From contig JAFDFZ010000005.1 of the NCBI GenBank assembly GCA_019309565.1, positions 1 through 64,000 on the forward strand: DNA of 64,000 nt, given 5' to 3'. The position numbers and the translations under genes were made by a program. Below are positions 52,029 to 62,313 of the stretch, piece by piece. The stretch comes from Deltaproteobacteria bacterium. Its GTDB lineage: Bacteria > Desulfobacterota > Desulfobacteria > Desulfobacterales > SURF-15. The notes under the pieces were generated by a model. The model ran no database searches. It was not told the DNA's origin and saw nothing but the letters and a program-made list of their open reading frames with translations. Position 1 is the first letter of the stretch; the number at the start of each line of letters is the position of its first letter.

Positions 52029-54449
52029 CTAACCCGACAGCGCGAGTTTCAAAACATCCATCATTTTGTCCACGAAGTGAAACTTGAAATCTTTTCGAAC
52101 CTTTTTAGGAATCTCTTCGAGATCCTTTTTGTTCCATTTGGGCAGGATCAACGTTTTTATTCCCGCTCTATGAGCAGAAAGCACCTTTTCCTTGATACCC
52201 CCAACGGGCAATACCTGACCCCTTAGAGTAATCTCACCCGTCATGGCAAGATCTTTTCGTATGGTTTTATTTGTGAGAAGAGACACCAATGCCGTCAACA
52301 TGGTAACCCCGGCAGATGGACCATCCTTTGGAATGGCTCCGGCAGGAACATGAATATGAATATCGTGTTTCTCAAAAAAATCTTCATCAATCCCCAGCGA
52401 TGCCGCATTGGAGCGAATAAAACTCAGTGCCGTCGATGCAGATTCTTTCATCACATCTCCGAGGTGTCCCGTAAGTGTGAGGTTTTTGTTACCTTTCATT
52501 GCCGTTGCCTCAACGAACAGAAGCTCACCTCCGGCCTGTGTCCAGGCAAGTCCCATGGCAATGCCGGGAGTGGATATTCTTTCCTTTGCTTCTGAGATGA
52601 AACGAACCGGGCCTAGATACTTTTGAATATTGCCGACCGTTATGGTCTCATGACCGGTTCCTTTTTCTGCAACCTTGCTGGCCACCCCTCGACAGATATT
52701 GGCGATTTCCCGCTCAAGGTTGCGCAGGCCTGCTTCCCGGGTATAGCCGGATATGATTTGTTTGACAGCGCCCTTGGTGAAGGTAATGTGTTCGGCCTTC
52801 AGGCCATGGGCTTTTCGCTGCCGGGGAATAAGATACCGGTTGGCGATGATGATTTTTTCGTCTAGCGTGTATCCCAGAAGCTCCAGCACCTCCATACGAT
52901 CCCTTAATGCGGGTGGTATGGTGTCGAGAATATTTGCCGTTGTGATAAACATAACCTTCGAAAGGTCGAAGCACACATCCAGGTAGTGGTCTGAGAAAGA
53001 GAAGTTTTGCTCGGGATCCAGTACTTCCAGCAGTGCAGAGGACGGATCTCCCCGGAAATCGCTGCCGACCTTGTCTATTTCATCCAGCATAAACACGGGA
53101 TTGTTGGACTGAGCCCGGCGAATCCCCTGAATAATCCGCCCCGGCAGAGCACCCACGTAAGTGCGTCGATGCCCCCTGATCTCAGCTTCGTCTCTGACAC
53201 CCCCTAAAGATATTCGTACAAATTTACGGCCCATTGCCCTGGCAATGGACTTGCCCAAAGAGGTTTTGCCTGTACCGGGAGGACCAACAAAACAAAGAAT
53301 GGGACCTTTAGAATCCGGTTTTAACTTTCGTACCGCAAGAAATTCGATGATCCTGCGCTTGGCTTTTTCCAGCCCGTAATGATCCTCTTCCAGTATCTTT
53401 CTGGCCTTTTTGATATCAAGCGTATCTTGTGTGCTTTCGTTCCATGGAAGCCCTGTGAGCCAATCAAGATAGGTCAGTGCCACTGAATATTCCGCAGAAG
53501 ACGGGTGCATTTTAGAAAGACGACTGAGTTCCCGCAAAGCCTCTTTCTTAGCTTCTTCAGGAAGGTTTTTTTCCTTTATTTTTGCACGATATTCCTCCAG
53601 CTCAATAGTAGTTTCATCTTTTTCTCCAAGCTCTTCCTTTATGGCTTCAAGCTGCTGTCGCAGATAATACTCCCGCTGTCGCTTGTCCATGTCCACTTTG
53701 ACCTGGGACTGGATTTTGTGACCCAGTTCCAGAATCTCAAGCTGATAGTTCAGCAGCCTCGTGACCTCTTTCAATCGAACATTAACATTATCGATTTCCA
53801 GAATTTTCTGTTTTTCTTCAACTGTGGCATTGATGGTAGAGGCGATCATATCCGCAAGAATACCCGGATCTTGAATGGTTTTCGCCAGGGAACCAACCTC
53901 TTTTGGCAACCCTGGAGCAAGTTCAACGACCCGTGCAAATAATCCGAGCAGATTTGAGACAAGCGCTTCTGTCTCCTTGTCCTTGTGACCCACATCTGTC
54001 AGATATTCCACATAAGCCTGGAGATAGGGCTTGCCTGTAATAAAATCCCTGACTCTGAACCTGGCAAGGCCCTGAACCAGCAACTGCGCTCGATTGTCTT
54101 CGGTTTTGGCCATGCGCAGTATTGTCGCACTCGTACCAATCCGGTAAAGATCTTTCTCAGGGTCTGTTTTCTTCACCTCACCGCCTGAGGCAGGCTTGGC
54201 TTCTGGTGATTCTGCGGCCTGCCCCGAACCCTTGGAAGAAGCTTCAGCAGATGTGGTTTTAGAAACCAAAAGCCCGATGACTCGATTTTTTGTCATGGCT
54301 TCATCCACAAGCTTTACGGATTCTCCCTGCATGACGACCAGGGGCAACACCATTTTAGGAAACAGAACCGCATCAAACAAAGGCAGTATGGGGAGCAACT
54401 CGGGTTGCTTTTCTTTTGGAGCATCCACAGGCGGTTGTGATTCTGACAT
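52029..54449 (-). CDS. lon: ATP-dependent protease Lon
   Basis: An 806-residue LonA. Domains: an N-terminal substrate-binding domain (about 15-215) with a polar Ser/Ala/Pro/Lys-rich insert (about 64-98, [20 protein letters not shown]), a coiled coil (about 240-300), AAA+ with [20 protein letters not shown] (about 386) and VFMLDEIDK, and the protease domain with catalytic serine in KDGPSAGVT (about 709) and lysine in [16 protein letters not shown] 54449 follows GGAGG; TTG 54461 is less likely. It degrades misfolded and regulatory proteins. Hsp20 is next upstream, so the two form a stress pair. Confidence 0.97.
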   Translation of the reverse strand: MSESQPPVDAPKEKQPELLPILPLFDAVLFPKMVLPLVVMQGESVKLVDEAMTKNRVIGLLVSKTTSAEASSKGSGQAAESPEAKPASGGEVKKTDPEKDLYRIGTSATILRMAKTEDNRAQLLVQGLARFRVRDFITGKPYLQAYVEYLTDVGHKDKETEALVSNLLGLFARVVELAPGLPKEVGSLAKTIQDPGILADMIASTINATVEEKQKILEIDNVNVRLKEVTRLLNYQLEILELGHKIQSQVKVDMDKRQREYYLRQQLEAIKEELGEKDETTIELEEYRAKIKEKNLPEEAKKEALRELSRLSKMHPSSAEYSVALTYLDWLTGLPWNESTQDTLDIKKARKILEEDHYGLEKAKRRIIEFLAVRKLKPDSKGPILCFVGPPGTGKTSLGKSIARAMGRKFVRISLGGVRDEAEIRGHRRTYVGALPGRIIQGIRRAQSNNPVFMLDEIDKVGSDFRGDPSSALLEVLDPEQNFSFSDHYLDVCFDLSKVMFITTANILDTIPPALRDRMEVLELLGYTLDEKIIIANRYLIPRQRKAHGLKAEHITFTKGAVKQIISGYTREAGLRNLEREIANICRGVASKVAEKGTGHETITVGNIQKYLGPVRFISEAKERISTPGIAMGLAWTQAGGELLFVEATAMKGNKNLTLTGHLGDVMKESASTALSFIRSNAASLGIDEDFFEKHDIHIHVPAGAIPKDGPSAGVTMLTALVSLLTNKTIRKDLAMTGEITLRGQVLPVGGIKEKVLSAHRAGIKTLILPKWNKKDLEEIPKKVRKDFKFHFVDKMMDVLKLALSG

Positions 54450-54474
54450 TTTAACCTCCAATCCTATTCCTTAC

Positions 54475-54915
54475 CTATTCCTCCGATATGTGTACTCTGT
54501 GTGCGACATCTTTTGGCAGCTTTACAAGACGGATTTCCAGGAATCCATTTATAAGGGTTGCCGAAACCTTTTCCCTGGCTACCGGTGAGGGAAGGTACAG
54601 GATCCTTTCGAATGCTCCATACTGAATCTCTGCAAGCCGGTAAGTTGTATTCTCGGTACAGGGAAGCTCGCGCCTAATTCCGGAAATTCTTAAGGCATTG
54701 CTGCTGAGCTCCACCTCAAGATTAGTCTTGTCAACCCCTGGAATTTCGGCTCGAATAACGATCTCTTCGGGCGTATCGTACATATCCATCTGAGGCATCC
54801 ATGTCCGTTCAGATAGAAAAAACACCGGCCCCATGGATCTAAACACCGTTTCGAGCCTGTACTCAAGTCGATCAAAATCATCACCAAATCGAATCTTTAT
54901 GTAATCCATATCCAT
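54475..54915 (-). CDS. Hsp20/alpha-crystallin family small heat-shock protein
   Basis: A 146-residue small heat-shock protein. The alpha-crystallin domain is visible from PQMDMYDTPEEIVIRAEIPG (about 40-59), through NALRISGIRRE, to ATLINGFLEIRLVKLPKD (about 119-136). It holds unfolding proteins for refolding or for Lon, whose gene is 25 nt downstream. No clear heat-shock promoter was identified upstream. Confidence 0.92.
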   Translation of the reverse strand: MDMDYIKIRFGDDFDRLEYRLETVFRSMGPVFFLSERTWMPQMDMYDTPEEIVIRAEIPGVDKTNLEVELSSNALRISGIRRELPCTENTTYRLAEIQYGAFERILYLPSPVAREKVSATLINGFLEIRLVKLPKDVAHRVHISEE

Positions 54916-55129
54916 CTCCTGCTCACTTGCGGGTCATGTACCATTAACTTACAGGTTCGATGATAAATCTACGCTCCCCCGAAGTTTTCAGCTTCTTTAT
55001 GATTTACCTGCACACATCCGTTGGAGGAGCAAGATATACATCTTGATTTTTTTTAAAAGAAAAGTAACATCCTTAAAAAAAATTGTAAAGATGCGGGCAA
55101 TATACTGTTGATATGACGTTGATAAGCGC

Positions 55130-56170
55130 CTAAAGGCATCGAAAGTTTGTCGACCAGAAGCTATGATGAAAAAGCCGATAGGCTGGAGTGAGGTTGTACA
55201 GGGCATCGGCTGCCAGCAGCACAGCCGCATTTGTCCATGTTAATTTATCTTCCGGCCAGATGGTTCCGTCCGGTATGGTAAATCCACACCAGAAAGATCC
55301 ATCTTCATACCGCCTGTCAAAGATCCAGTTCAATGTTATGTGCGCAAGCGCATGGTTTCCCATGGACGCCAGCGCGAGTGAAAGTTCCGCTGTCTCTGCG
55401 ATCGTAACCCACGGCCTGTCAGATACGCAACGTACCCCCTGGGTGTTAACTACAAATCTTTTCCAGTACCGATTGATTCTTTCATGGGATTCTTGCCCCG
55501 TTAAAGCACCACATAGGACCGGATAAAACCAATCCATGGCATATCTGGACTTGGTCATGTTAAACCGATGGGGTTTTTGTCGAATAACATCGCCAAGCTT
55601 GTCAAGAGCAGTTTTCCACGATGGCATATCACGATTCAAAAAATGGGCAATTGCCAGAGCGCATTTTAGACTCATGTAAATCGAACAGGATCCTGTCAGT
55701 AATGCCATGCGATCAATCAGCCCTTGTGGGCTTATTGCCCAAAATATTTCACCGCCATCCGCCTGCAGGCTCAATGTAAAACCGATAGCACGTTTTATGG
55801 TATTCCACATACGGGAAAGAAAATGGATATCTTTGCTTATCAGGTAATAATGCAACAGCCCCACGGCTATGTAGGCAGACATATTCGCATCCTGGGTGGT
55901 ATCCAGCGGAACTCCCTTACGGTATGAAGCATACCAGCTTCCGTTTTCAAGCTGGATGTCCGCCAACCATTCATAAGCGGCTTTAGCGGCTTCGAGGTGC
56001 CCACCAACGCTCAACCCCATGGCGGCTTCAACATGATCCCATGGATCTGTTTTTCCTCCCACAAACCATGGGATCTCCCCGCTTTGTCTCTGTGCGTTCA
56101 GGATACAGCCAACAGCAGATTCAATATCGATCGAAACTTCATTTCTGGCGGACGAAACTCGAAAATCCAT
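55130..56170 (-). CDS. prenyltransferase/squalene-cyclase-fold repeat protein
   Basis: About 346 residues from ATG 56170 (MDFRVSSARNEVS). A longer open frame reaches 56650 but would overlap the divergent apbE start, so it was not adopted. The protein has repeated Asp/Trp-rich units of an alpha/alpha toroid: GGKTDPWDHVEAAMGLSVGG, LENGSWYASYR, LTWTNAAVLLAADALY. Such repeats occur in terpene cyclases, phenyltransferases and glycoside hydrolases; the usual catalytic aspartates of a cyclase are not clear. I infer a cytoplasmic enzyme of unknown substrate. Confidence 0.65.
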   Translation of the reverse strand: MDFRVSSARNEVSIDIESAVGCILNAQRQSGEIPWFVGGKTDPWDHVEAAMGLSVGGHLEAAKAAYEWLADIQLENGSWYASYRKGVPLDTTQDANMSAYIAVGLLHYYLISKDIHFLSRMWNTIKRAIGFTLSLQADGGEIFWAISPQGLIDRMALLTGSCSIYMSLKCALAIAHFLNRDMPSWKTALDKLGDVIRQKPHRFNMTKSRYAMDWFYPVLCGALTGQESHERINRYWKRFVVNTQGVRCVSDRPWVTIAETAELSLALASMGNHALAHITLNWIFDRRYEDGSFWCGFTIPDGTIWPEDKLTWTNAAVLLAADALYNLTPAYRLFHHSFWSTNFRCL

Positions 56171-56446
56171 AAGGTAACCGGTCCTTCCATATCCGAAACT
56201 TGTTGAAATTTCGTATAAAAACTCGACCAAACTGTCAACTAATAATCCCACAGATCTCCGGGTGGCCTTTTCATCGAAATATGAAAACCACTTCTTGTGT
56301 TTCAGCAACCATTCAGCACATAGCAAATTGGACTCATAGCCAGAATTTCGCTTAAAGTACGTGTAAACCGATGGCTTATTGAAAGCAAATGTGCGATCAT
56401 AATATCCAATATACAGGCAACACTGGATAAAAAAGGGTTTCAGGGA

Positions 56447-57484
56447 ATGGAAATGAAAAGACAACTTCCGATTGTACTGGTTATTGTGACAATTTTCTTT
56501 GCTTCCACCGGCTATGGCAGCAGAAGGGAACATGTTATATCCGGAAAAACCATGGGTACAACTTACCACATAAAGATGGTCACCGGTGTTTTGGGCTCCA
56601 CAGCGGGAATAAAAGATAAAATCGATAAGCGGCTGCTTGAAATAAACCAAAGCATGTCCACCTACATCAAAGACAGCGAAATCAGCCGGTTCAACGCTTT
56701 TGAGCGTGTGGGTGAACCATTTGCCATTTCAGAGGACTTCTGGAAGGTCATCAGGGTGGGGCAGCAGCTTTATGAATTGACCCAGGGCGCCTGGGATGCC
56801 ACCGTAAACCCTCTGGTCAATCGATGGGGATTCGGGGCTGCAGGGAAGAGAGGGACCTTCCCAACACGTAAGGAAATCGAAAACCTGCTTCAGGATGTGG
56901 GTTTCAAAAATATAGAGCTTTCTGCGGATCGATATCTCGTTAAGCACAAAGCTTCGGTATCTCTTGATCTCGGCTCCATTGCCAAAGGCTATGCCGTTGA
57001 TGAAGTGGCAAGGCTTATTCGTGAAAACGATATAGATCATTTCCTGGTTGAGATCGGTGGAGAGGTGTTGACGTCTGGCTTGCGCATTGACGGAAGCCCG
57101 TGGCGAGTTGGCATCAACACCCCTCGAATCGACGCCCCCTTAAACCAGGTGTACCGAATTGTGAAACTCAGTAACATGGCACTTGCCACCAGTGGCAATT
57201 ATAGGAACTACTTCATTAGAGATGGTATCAGGTACTCGCATATCCTGGATCCTAGAAGCGGCTATCCTGTTGCTAACGGCGTTGTGAGCGCATCTGTAAT
57301 AGCCGATAGCTGTACGTTCGCAGATGGTCTTGCAACCGCTCTGGTAGTCTTAGGCCCTGATAAGGGTATTGCGCTTGTGGATCGCCTTGCAGCAGTTGAG
57401 TGTATGATCGTACGTGAAAACAAAGACGGTTCCCTTAGAGATTATGAGTCAAAAGGATTTTTCTTTTTTACTGCAGAGCCATAA
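56447..57484 (+). CDS. apbE: FAD:protein FMN transferase (ApbE)
   Basis: A 345-residue periplasmic enzyme that attaches FMN covalently to threonines of target proteins such as Rnf/Nqr subunits. An N-terminal signal (RQLPIVLVIVTIFFASTGYG, about 5-24) is followed by GKTMGTTYHIKM (about 33-44), NQSMSTYIKDSEIS (about 68-81), the metal-binding DLGSIAKGYAVDEVA (about 174-188) and SHILDPRSGYP (about 264-274). No cysteine lipobox is seen. It is divergent from the toroid-repeat gene. No flavinylated partner is in the window. Confidence 0.93.
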   Translation: MEMKRQLPIVLVIVTIFFASTGYGSRREHVISGKTMGTTYHIKMVTGVLGSTAGIKDKIDKRLLEINQSMSTYIKDSEISRFNAFERVGEPFAISEDFWKVIRVGQQLYELTQGAWDATVNPLVNRWGFGAAGKRGTFPTRKEIENLLQDVGFKNIELSADRYLVKHKASVSLDLGSIAKGYAVDEVARLIRENDIDHFLVEIGGEVLTSGLRIDGSPWRVGINTPRIDAPLNQVYRIVKLSNMALATSGNYRNYFIRDGIRYSHILDPRSGYPVANGVVSASVIADSCTFADGLATALVVLGPDKGIALVDRLAAVECMIVRENKDGSLRDYESKGFFFFTAEP

Positions 57485-57691
57485 CCCAGGGTTTGCTTCC
57501 TTGATAAACTCCAGAGGGGTAAACCTCCTCTGGCTCTTCTGGCGCGGCAGCTTGAATGAAACATTGCGGCTCGTTGTCTTAATTCCATAAAGAATTGCTG
57601 CTCGGGTATCAAATGTTATTGACAGAAATGACGATATTTTATAGAAATAATCTTTTGTTATCATTTAGAACTTAGTTCGCTTCGCTCACAA

Positions 57692-57834
57692 TTGGAAAGA
57701 TGGAGTGATGGAGTGATGGGTTTGAAGGAATTCTTTCTAATTAAAAATGATCTTTTTCAATTTTTATTACCCAATATTTTTACGCGTGAAATCTTTTTTC
57801 ACAATATTTCACTGGGGCCATAGTTCCAATATTC
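57692..57834 (+). repeat. dispersed intergenic repeat, copy B
   Basis: This is the inverted partner of copy A at 5970-6120, with an identical 44-bp core at 57786-57829. Copy B has two ATGGAGTG octamers where copy A has a longer set. It lies in the 545-bp gap between apbE and etfB (57485-58029); the rest of the gap shows no gene. Confidence 0.8.
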
Positions 57835-58029
57835 CAGATGTATGGGGTTTCGACATAATCCTTGATAATCCTATAATTTCAATAGGTTATAGATATTCCG
57901 AAACGTTTAATCATTGTTTTTTAAAAAGCTTAGCTGTTCTTTTGAGTTGTTGATTTGAGCTCATAAAATGATCGGGCGTCATGTTTACTTTTTTACCGGC
58001 CCATTTTTTCGATATGAAAGGATAGCACA

Positions 58030-58812
58030 TTGGAAGTTGTTGTTTTACTAAAACAGGTACCGGCAACAGAGTCGGATATTCAAATCGCACCGGATGGCGT
58101 CAGCATCAGCACCGAGGACATCAAATGGGTGGTTAATCCCTACGATGAATTTGCGGTAGAAGAAGCGCTCAGAATAAAAGAAGCCCATGGAGGAACGGTA
58201 ACCATCGTTTCGGTAGGGCCGGAACGCACCCTGGAAGCGATCCGCTCTGCTCTGGCAATGGGCGCTGATAGAGGCATCCTTGTAAACGACAATGGCAACT
58301 GCGGGTATGACGGTTTGAAGACCGCACGAATAATTGCCGGTCTATTTAAACAGATCCCATTTGATGTGATCATCGCTGGGCAGCGTGCTGTTGACGACGA
58401 CAATTATCAGGTGGGGGCTGCAGTCGCTGAATTTCTGGGCATCCCGATGATCCCGATGGTTATTAAGGAAAGGATTGTGGAGGGCAAAATCCTGTGTCAC
58501 CGGTCTGTTGAAGGAGGCTCGGCGTTGCTGGAAGCACCACTGCCCGTTCTGTTTACAACACAAAAGGGGCTGAATGAACCTCGATATGCCTCTTTGCCCG
58601 GTATCATGAAAGCCAAGAAGAAGCCGCTGGAAATCAAAACACCCCGGGATGCCGGCGCAGACAATATCCTTTTGGAAACTCGCACGATCCGGATCCTCTC
58701 ATTGAGTCTGCCGCCTAAGCGTAAGGCTGGAAAAATCATCGAAGGTAATACGGCCGAGGCGAAAGCAGCCGAATTGGTAAGGCTTTTGCACGAAGAAGCA
58801 AAGGTGATTTAA
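58030..58812 (+). CDS. etfB: electron transfer flavoprotein subunit beta
   Basis: A 260-residue ETF beta (also called EtfS) that holds AMP or a second FAD and shuttles electrons from acyl-CoA dehydrogenases. The signature VRSALAMGADRGI-like AIRSALAMGADRGILVND (about 71-88) and the ligand region VIIAGQRAVDDDNYQVGAAV (about 114-133) are present. The start is TTG at 58030 after AAAGGA (7 nt). It is followed by etfA 174 nt downstream; the two proteins form a heterodimer, probably for fatty or aromatic acid oxidation. Confidence 0.95.
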   Translation: MEVVVLLKQVPATESDIQIAPDGVSISTEDIKWVVNPYDEFAVEEALRIKEAHGGTVTIVSVGPERTLEAIRSALAMGADRGILVNDNGNCGYDGLKTARIIAGLFKQIPFDVIIAGQRAVDDDNYQVGAAVAEFLGIPMIPMVIKERIVEGKILCHRSVEGGSALLEAPLPVLFTTQKGLNEPRYASLPGIMKAKKKPLEIKTPRDAGADNILLETRTIRILSLSLPPKRKAGKIIEGNTAEAKAAELVRLLHEEAKVI

Positions 58813-58986
58813 TATCTGGGATCATCGCTTGATAAAAAGACCTCCCAAGGGCTGGCCCAACCACCGTAATCGTAGTTGAGGCGAAGGGCTGTCATGCCGT
58901 GTTTATGCGTGATAGGCTTGTAGCAGCAAAGGGGGTAAAACCTTTATTCCTCAAAAAAACATTACTCACAGGAGAAACTATCTATC

Positions 58987-59961
58987 ATGCCGAACAATGT
59001 ACTTGTTATAGCCGAACACTCCGATGCTCGTTTCAGGAAAGTCACCTATGAAGCGCTCAGCGAAGGTCGGCGCCTTGCAAATAAACTTGGCTGTGAGCTT
59101 ATAGCTTCCGCTATTGGACTTGTAGATAGAAACGTAATATCGGAAATTAATCGTTATGGTGTCGATAAGACCATTAAAGTTGAGTGCGGAAATATAAATG
59201 AATATCTGACCGATGCTCAAACGCAGCTGCTGACCAGGATCATTCAAAGAGAGAAACCTTCAACAATTATTATTGGAGCCACCGCAGTAGGAAAAGATAT
59301 TGCCGCTCGGCTTTCCGCGCGGCTTAATGCGCCTCTGGCGATGGATTGCGTCGCATTTCGGCTGCAAAACAGCGACATTGTCGCCACCCGGCCCATGTTT
59401 GGCGGAAAGATCTTAGCAGAGGTATCTCTTGAAGGCTCTCCTAGGATTTTTGCCATTCGACCCAATTCCATGCCTGTGGAGACCGCCAGGGGTAAAGGGG
59501 TTATCGAAGAGATAACGGAGTCGGCCGAAGACTGCAAATTACAATTTGTCGAAAAAACGGTGGATACAAGCAGGGTTGAACTAACAGAAGCCGAAATAGT
59601 TGTATCCGGCGGCCGGGGTATTGGTGGAGAGGATTATTCCATTTTAGAGGAATTAGCCGCCTTGCTTAACGGAGCAGTGGGCGCCTCCCGTTCTGCTGTG
59701 GATGAAGGGTGGCGACCTTATACGGATCAGGTGGGTCAGACCGGAAAAGTGGTCTCCCCTCGGCTATATATTGCCTGCGGCATCTCCGGAGCCGTTCAAC
59801 ATCTGGCAGGTATGTCTTCATCCAAAGTGATCGTGGCCATCAACAAAGATCCGGATGCTCCCATTTTTTCGAAAGCAGATTACGGAATTGTGGGAGATCT
59901 TTTTGAAATCGTACCTCTCATTTCAAAAGAGATCCGGAAATTAAAGGCAAAAGAGAGCTGA
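58987..59961 (+). CDS. etfA: electron transfer flavoprotein subunit alpha
   Basis: A 324-residue ETF alpha. The N-terminal domain starts NVLVIAEHSDARFRKVTYEA (about 4-23); the C-terminal FAD domain carries VSGGRGIGGEDYSILEELAA (about 208-227), GASRSAVDEGWRPYTDQVGQ (about 234-253), TGKVVSPRLYIACGISGAVQ (about 254-273) and AINKDPDAPIF. These are the classic ETF alpha FAD contacts. It follows etfB and overlaps rimO by 1 nt (TGATG). Confidence 0.96.
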   Translation: MPNNVLVIAEHSDARFRKVTYEALSEGRRLANKLGCELIASAIGLVDRNVISEINRYGVDKTIKVECGNINEYLTDAQTQLLTRIIQREKPSTIIIGATAVGKDIAARLSARLNAPLAMDCVAFRLQNSDIVATRPMFGGKILAEVSLEGSPRIFAIRPNSMPVETARGKGVIEEITESAEDCKLQFVEKTVDTSRVELTEAEIVVSGGRGIGGEDYSILEELAALLNGAVGASRSAVDEGWRPYTDQVGQTGKVVSPRLYIACGISGAVQHLAGMSSSKVIVAINKDPDAPIFSKADYGIVGDLFEIVPLISKEIRKLKAKES

Positions 59962-61289
59962 TGGGCAAGAAAAAACTATACCTGGAAACTCTCGGTTGCG
60001 CCCGAAATACGGTTGACAGTGAACGTATGCTGGCTCAATTGAAGTCCGCCGGATGGACCATAACAACACAGCCTGATTATGCGGATACCATTATCGTGAA
60101 TACCTGCAGTTTCATCGAACCGGCCATTGACGAATCCATCGACACGATACTTGAACTTGTCCGGTTCAAACAAACCGGAGCGTGTCGCCGATTCATTGTT
60201 GCCGGGTGCCTGCCAGAACGGTTCAGAGAGGCCATCGTACCGGCTCTTGGGGAGGTGGATTTATTCATTGGAACAGGGGGATTCGAAAACATCGTCGCCG
60301 CTGCAAATGGCGGTTTTCATGCGACAAAATGCTTCCTTCCAGATCCCAATGCTTCTTTGCACCAAGAATTTGGAAGGTCCCTTCTTCAACCAGACTCTTC
60401 TTTCGCCTATTTGAAAATATCAGAAGGCTGCGACAGACACTGCACGTATTGCATCATTCCGAAATTGCGGGGCCGACAAAAAAGCCGCTCCCTGCACCGC
60501 ATTGTTTCAGAAGCTCAAGAGCTGATAGCTTCGGGTATCAAGGAAATAATTCTTATTGCACAGGATTCGACGGCCTATGGAAAGGACCTGAGGCCTTCGC
60601 TGGACATAGGAATTTTGCTTGAGACACTTTCGGAAAAGTTCCATGACGTTTGGTTTCGCGTTCTTTACGGACACCCTGAAAGTATCGACGAGCATTTTAT
60701 TCAAACCGTCGCCGGTCACTCCAACGTATGTTCGTATTTTGATATACCGATCCAACATTCGAGCAATTTAGTCCTGAAAAAAATGGGACGAAATTACACG
60801 GAGGATGATCTGTACCGGTTGTTTGACAACATTAGAACCGTTGTGCCGGGAGCATCGATAAGAACGACCATCATCACCGGATTCCCCGGAGAAACAGAGG
60901 CGGACTGCCAACGATTGCTTGATTTCATGAACCATATTCGATTTGACCATTTAGGTGTATTTATCTATTCGGATTCAAATGATTTAGCCTCCCACCGGTT
61001 ACCGGATCATGTGGACAAAAAAACCGCCCAGGCTCGGTACGACAGGCTCATGTTCCATCAGAAAAAAATATCTTTTAAAAACAATAAGAACCATATCGGC
61101 CGGCTGTATGACGCCATTGTGGAAGAGAAAATTGAAACAGGCTTATATTCAGGGCGAACCTATTTTCAGGCCCCGGAGGTGGACGGCATCACCTACATCT
61201 ATTCAAGCGAGCCTTTTCAACCCGGCAGCTTTGTTCGGGTAACCGTAACGGATGCTCTGGAATACGACCTTGTGAGTGAACCTGAATGA
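59961..61289 (+). CDS. rimO: ribosomal protein S12 methylthiotransferase RimO
   Basis: A 442-residue radical SAM methylthiotransferase that modifies an aspartate of ribosomal protein S12. The N-terminal MTTase domain has LETLGCARNTVDSERML (about 8-24), NTCSFIEPA (about 50-58) and AGCLPERF (about 84-91); the radical SAM cluster is CDRHCTYCIIPKLRG (about 157-171), and a C-terminal TRAM domain ends EYDLVSEPE. CARNTVDSE with KISEGCDRHCTYC distinguishes it from MiaB. It overlaps etfA by 1 nt and the polyprenyl synthase by 4 nt. Confidence 0.94.
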   Translation: MGKKKLYLETLGCARNTVDSERMLAQLKSAGWTITTQPDYADTIIVNTCSFIEPAIDESIDTILELVRFKQTGACRRFIVAGCLPERFREAIVPALGEVDLFIGTGGFENIVAAANGGFHATKCFLPDPNASLHQEFGRSLLQPDSSFAYLKISEGCDRHCTYCIIPKLRGRQKSRSLHRIVSEAQELIASGIKEIILIAQDSTAYGKDLRPSLDIGILLETLSEKFHDVWFRVLYGHPESIDEHFIQTVAGHSNVCSYFDIPIQHSSNLVLKKMGRNYTEDDLYRLFDNIRTVVPGASIRTTIITGFPGETEADCQRLLDFMNHIRFDHLGVFIYSDSNDLASHRLPDHVDKKTAQARYDRLMFHQKKISFKNNKNHIGRLYDAIVEEKIETGLYSGRTYFQAPEVDGITYIYSSEPFQPGSFVRVTVTDALEYDLVSEPE

Positions 61290-62266
61290 GTGAGTTGAGA
61301 AAAAAAATACTGCACATGGTGAATTCTGACCTTTCGGATATTGAAACAGCCCTCATGGAGAATCTCAACCCGCATCTTGATCTGGTCACCCAAACCGCAA
61401 GACATATCCTGTTCAGCGGAGGCAAGCGGTTAAGGCCCTTGTTGATGGTCCTGTGCGCAAGAATTTGCGGGTACACACAGGAAGATGCAAAGGATTTTGC
61501 CACCGTGTTTGAATACCTGCATGCGGCTACCCTGTTGCATGACGACCTTGTGGACGGGGCCACAATGCGTCGCGGTACCCCGGTGGCTCATTCGATTTGG
61601 GGAAATTCCACAACGGTACTCGTGGGGGATTTTCTTCTGGCAAGAGCCCTTTCAATCTCGGCACAAACCGGGCGACCTAAGATCATCAAGGTTATCTCCG
61701 AAATCGCTGAAGAAATGTCGCAGGGAGAGATTCATCAACTGATGCGTAAAGGGAAATTGGATATTTCACACTCCGAGTATCTCGAGATCATTACCCGTAA
61801 AACAGCCGTGCTCATTCAGGGTGCATGCCGTGTGGGAGCTATTCTTGCAAAAGCATCGGATCGGATGGAAACATCTCTTTCGGAATACGGCCTGAATATT
61901 GGAATAGCTTATCAGATAATCGACGACCTACTGGACTATACGGCAGATTCCACCATACTAGGAAAAGAAATCGGTGCAGACTTAAAAGAGGGAAAAGTAA
62001 CGCTTCCCGTAATCCACGCCTTATCCGTGGCAACCCCAAAGGATCGCGCCTGCATGGAAGATATCATCCGGAAACAAGCGTTTAGTGCCGATGAGTTCAA
62101 AACCATTGTAAAGATGCTCAACGATTGCGGTGCAATCGCCTATGCTCAACAACTGGCATCAGAAAAGATTGAGGCAGCAAAGGCCGCATTATCGGTTTTC
62201 CCGCAAACAAACACTAAGGATCTGCTATCATATATCGCAGATTATGTGGTGAATCGAAACATGTAA
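61286..62266 (+). CDS. polyprenyl diphosphate synthase (octaprenyl/heptaprenyl type)
   Basis: A 326-residue trans-prenyltransferase. First aspartate-rich motif LLHDDLVDGATMRRG (about 85-99, DDLVD), preceded by GGKRLRPLLMVLC (about 45-57), and second motif IAYQIIDDLLDYTAD (about 206-220, DDLLD). It makes the isoprenoid tail of menaquinone, the quinone used by QmoABC. The chain length is not certain. It overlaps rimO by 4 nt (ATGA), so the two are coupled. Confidence 0.92.
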   Translation: MSELRKKILHMVNSDLSDIETALMENLNPHLDLVTQTARHILFSGGKRLRPLLMVLCARICGYTQEDAKDFATVFEYLHAATLLHDDLVDGATMRRGTPVAHSIWGNSTTVLVGDFLLARALSISAQTGRPKIIKVISEIAEEMSQGEIHQLMRKGKLDISHSEYLEIITRKTAVLIQGACRVGAILAKASDRMETSLSEYGLNIGIAYQIIDDLLDYTADSTILGKEIGADLKEGKVTLPVIHALSVATPKDRACMEDIIRKQAFSADEFKTIVKMLNDCGAIAYAQQLASEKIEAAKAALSVFPQTNTKDLLSYIADYVVNRNM

Positions 62267-62313
62267 AGGATTGCGGCCATGCAGAATTATATCATCACCG
62301 CAGGAGCTAAAAG

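Noticed and set aside
56171-56650. N-terminal extension of the toroid-repeat gene to 56650
   Set aside because: It would overlap the divergent apbE start and signal peptide, and the extra residues lack the repeat pattern; ATG 56170 is more economical.
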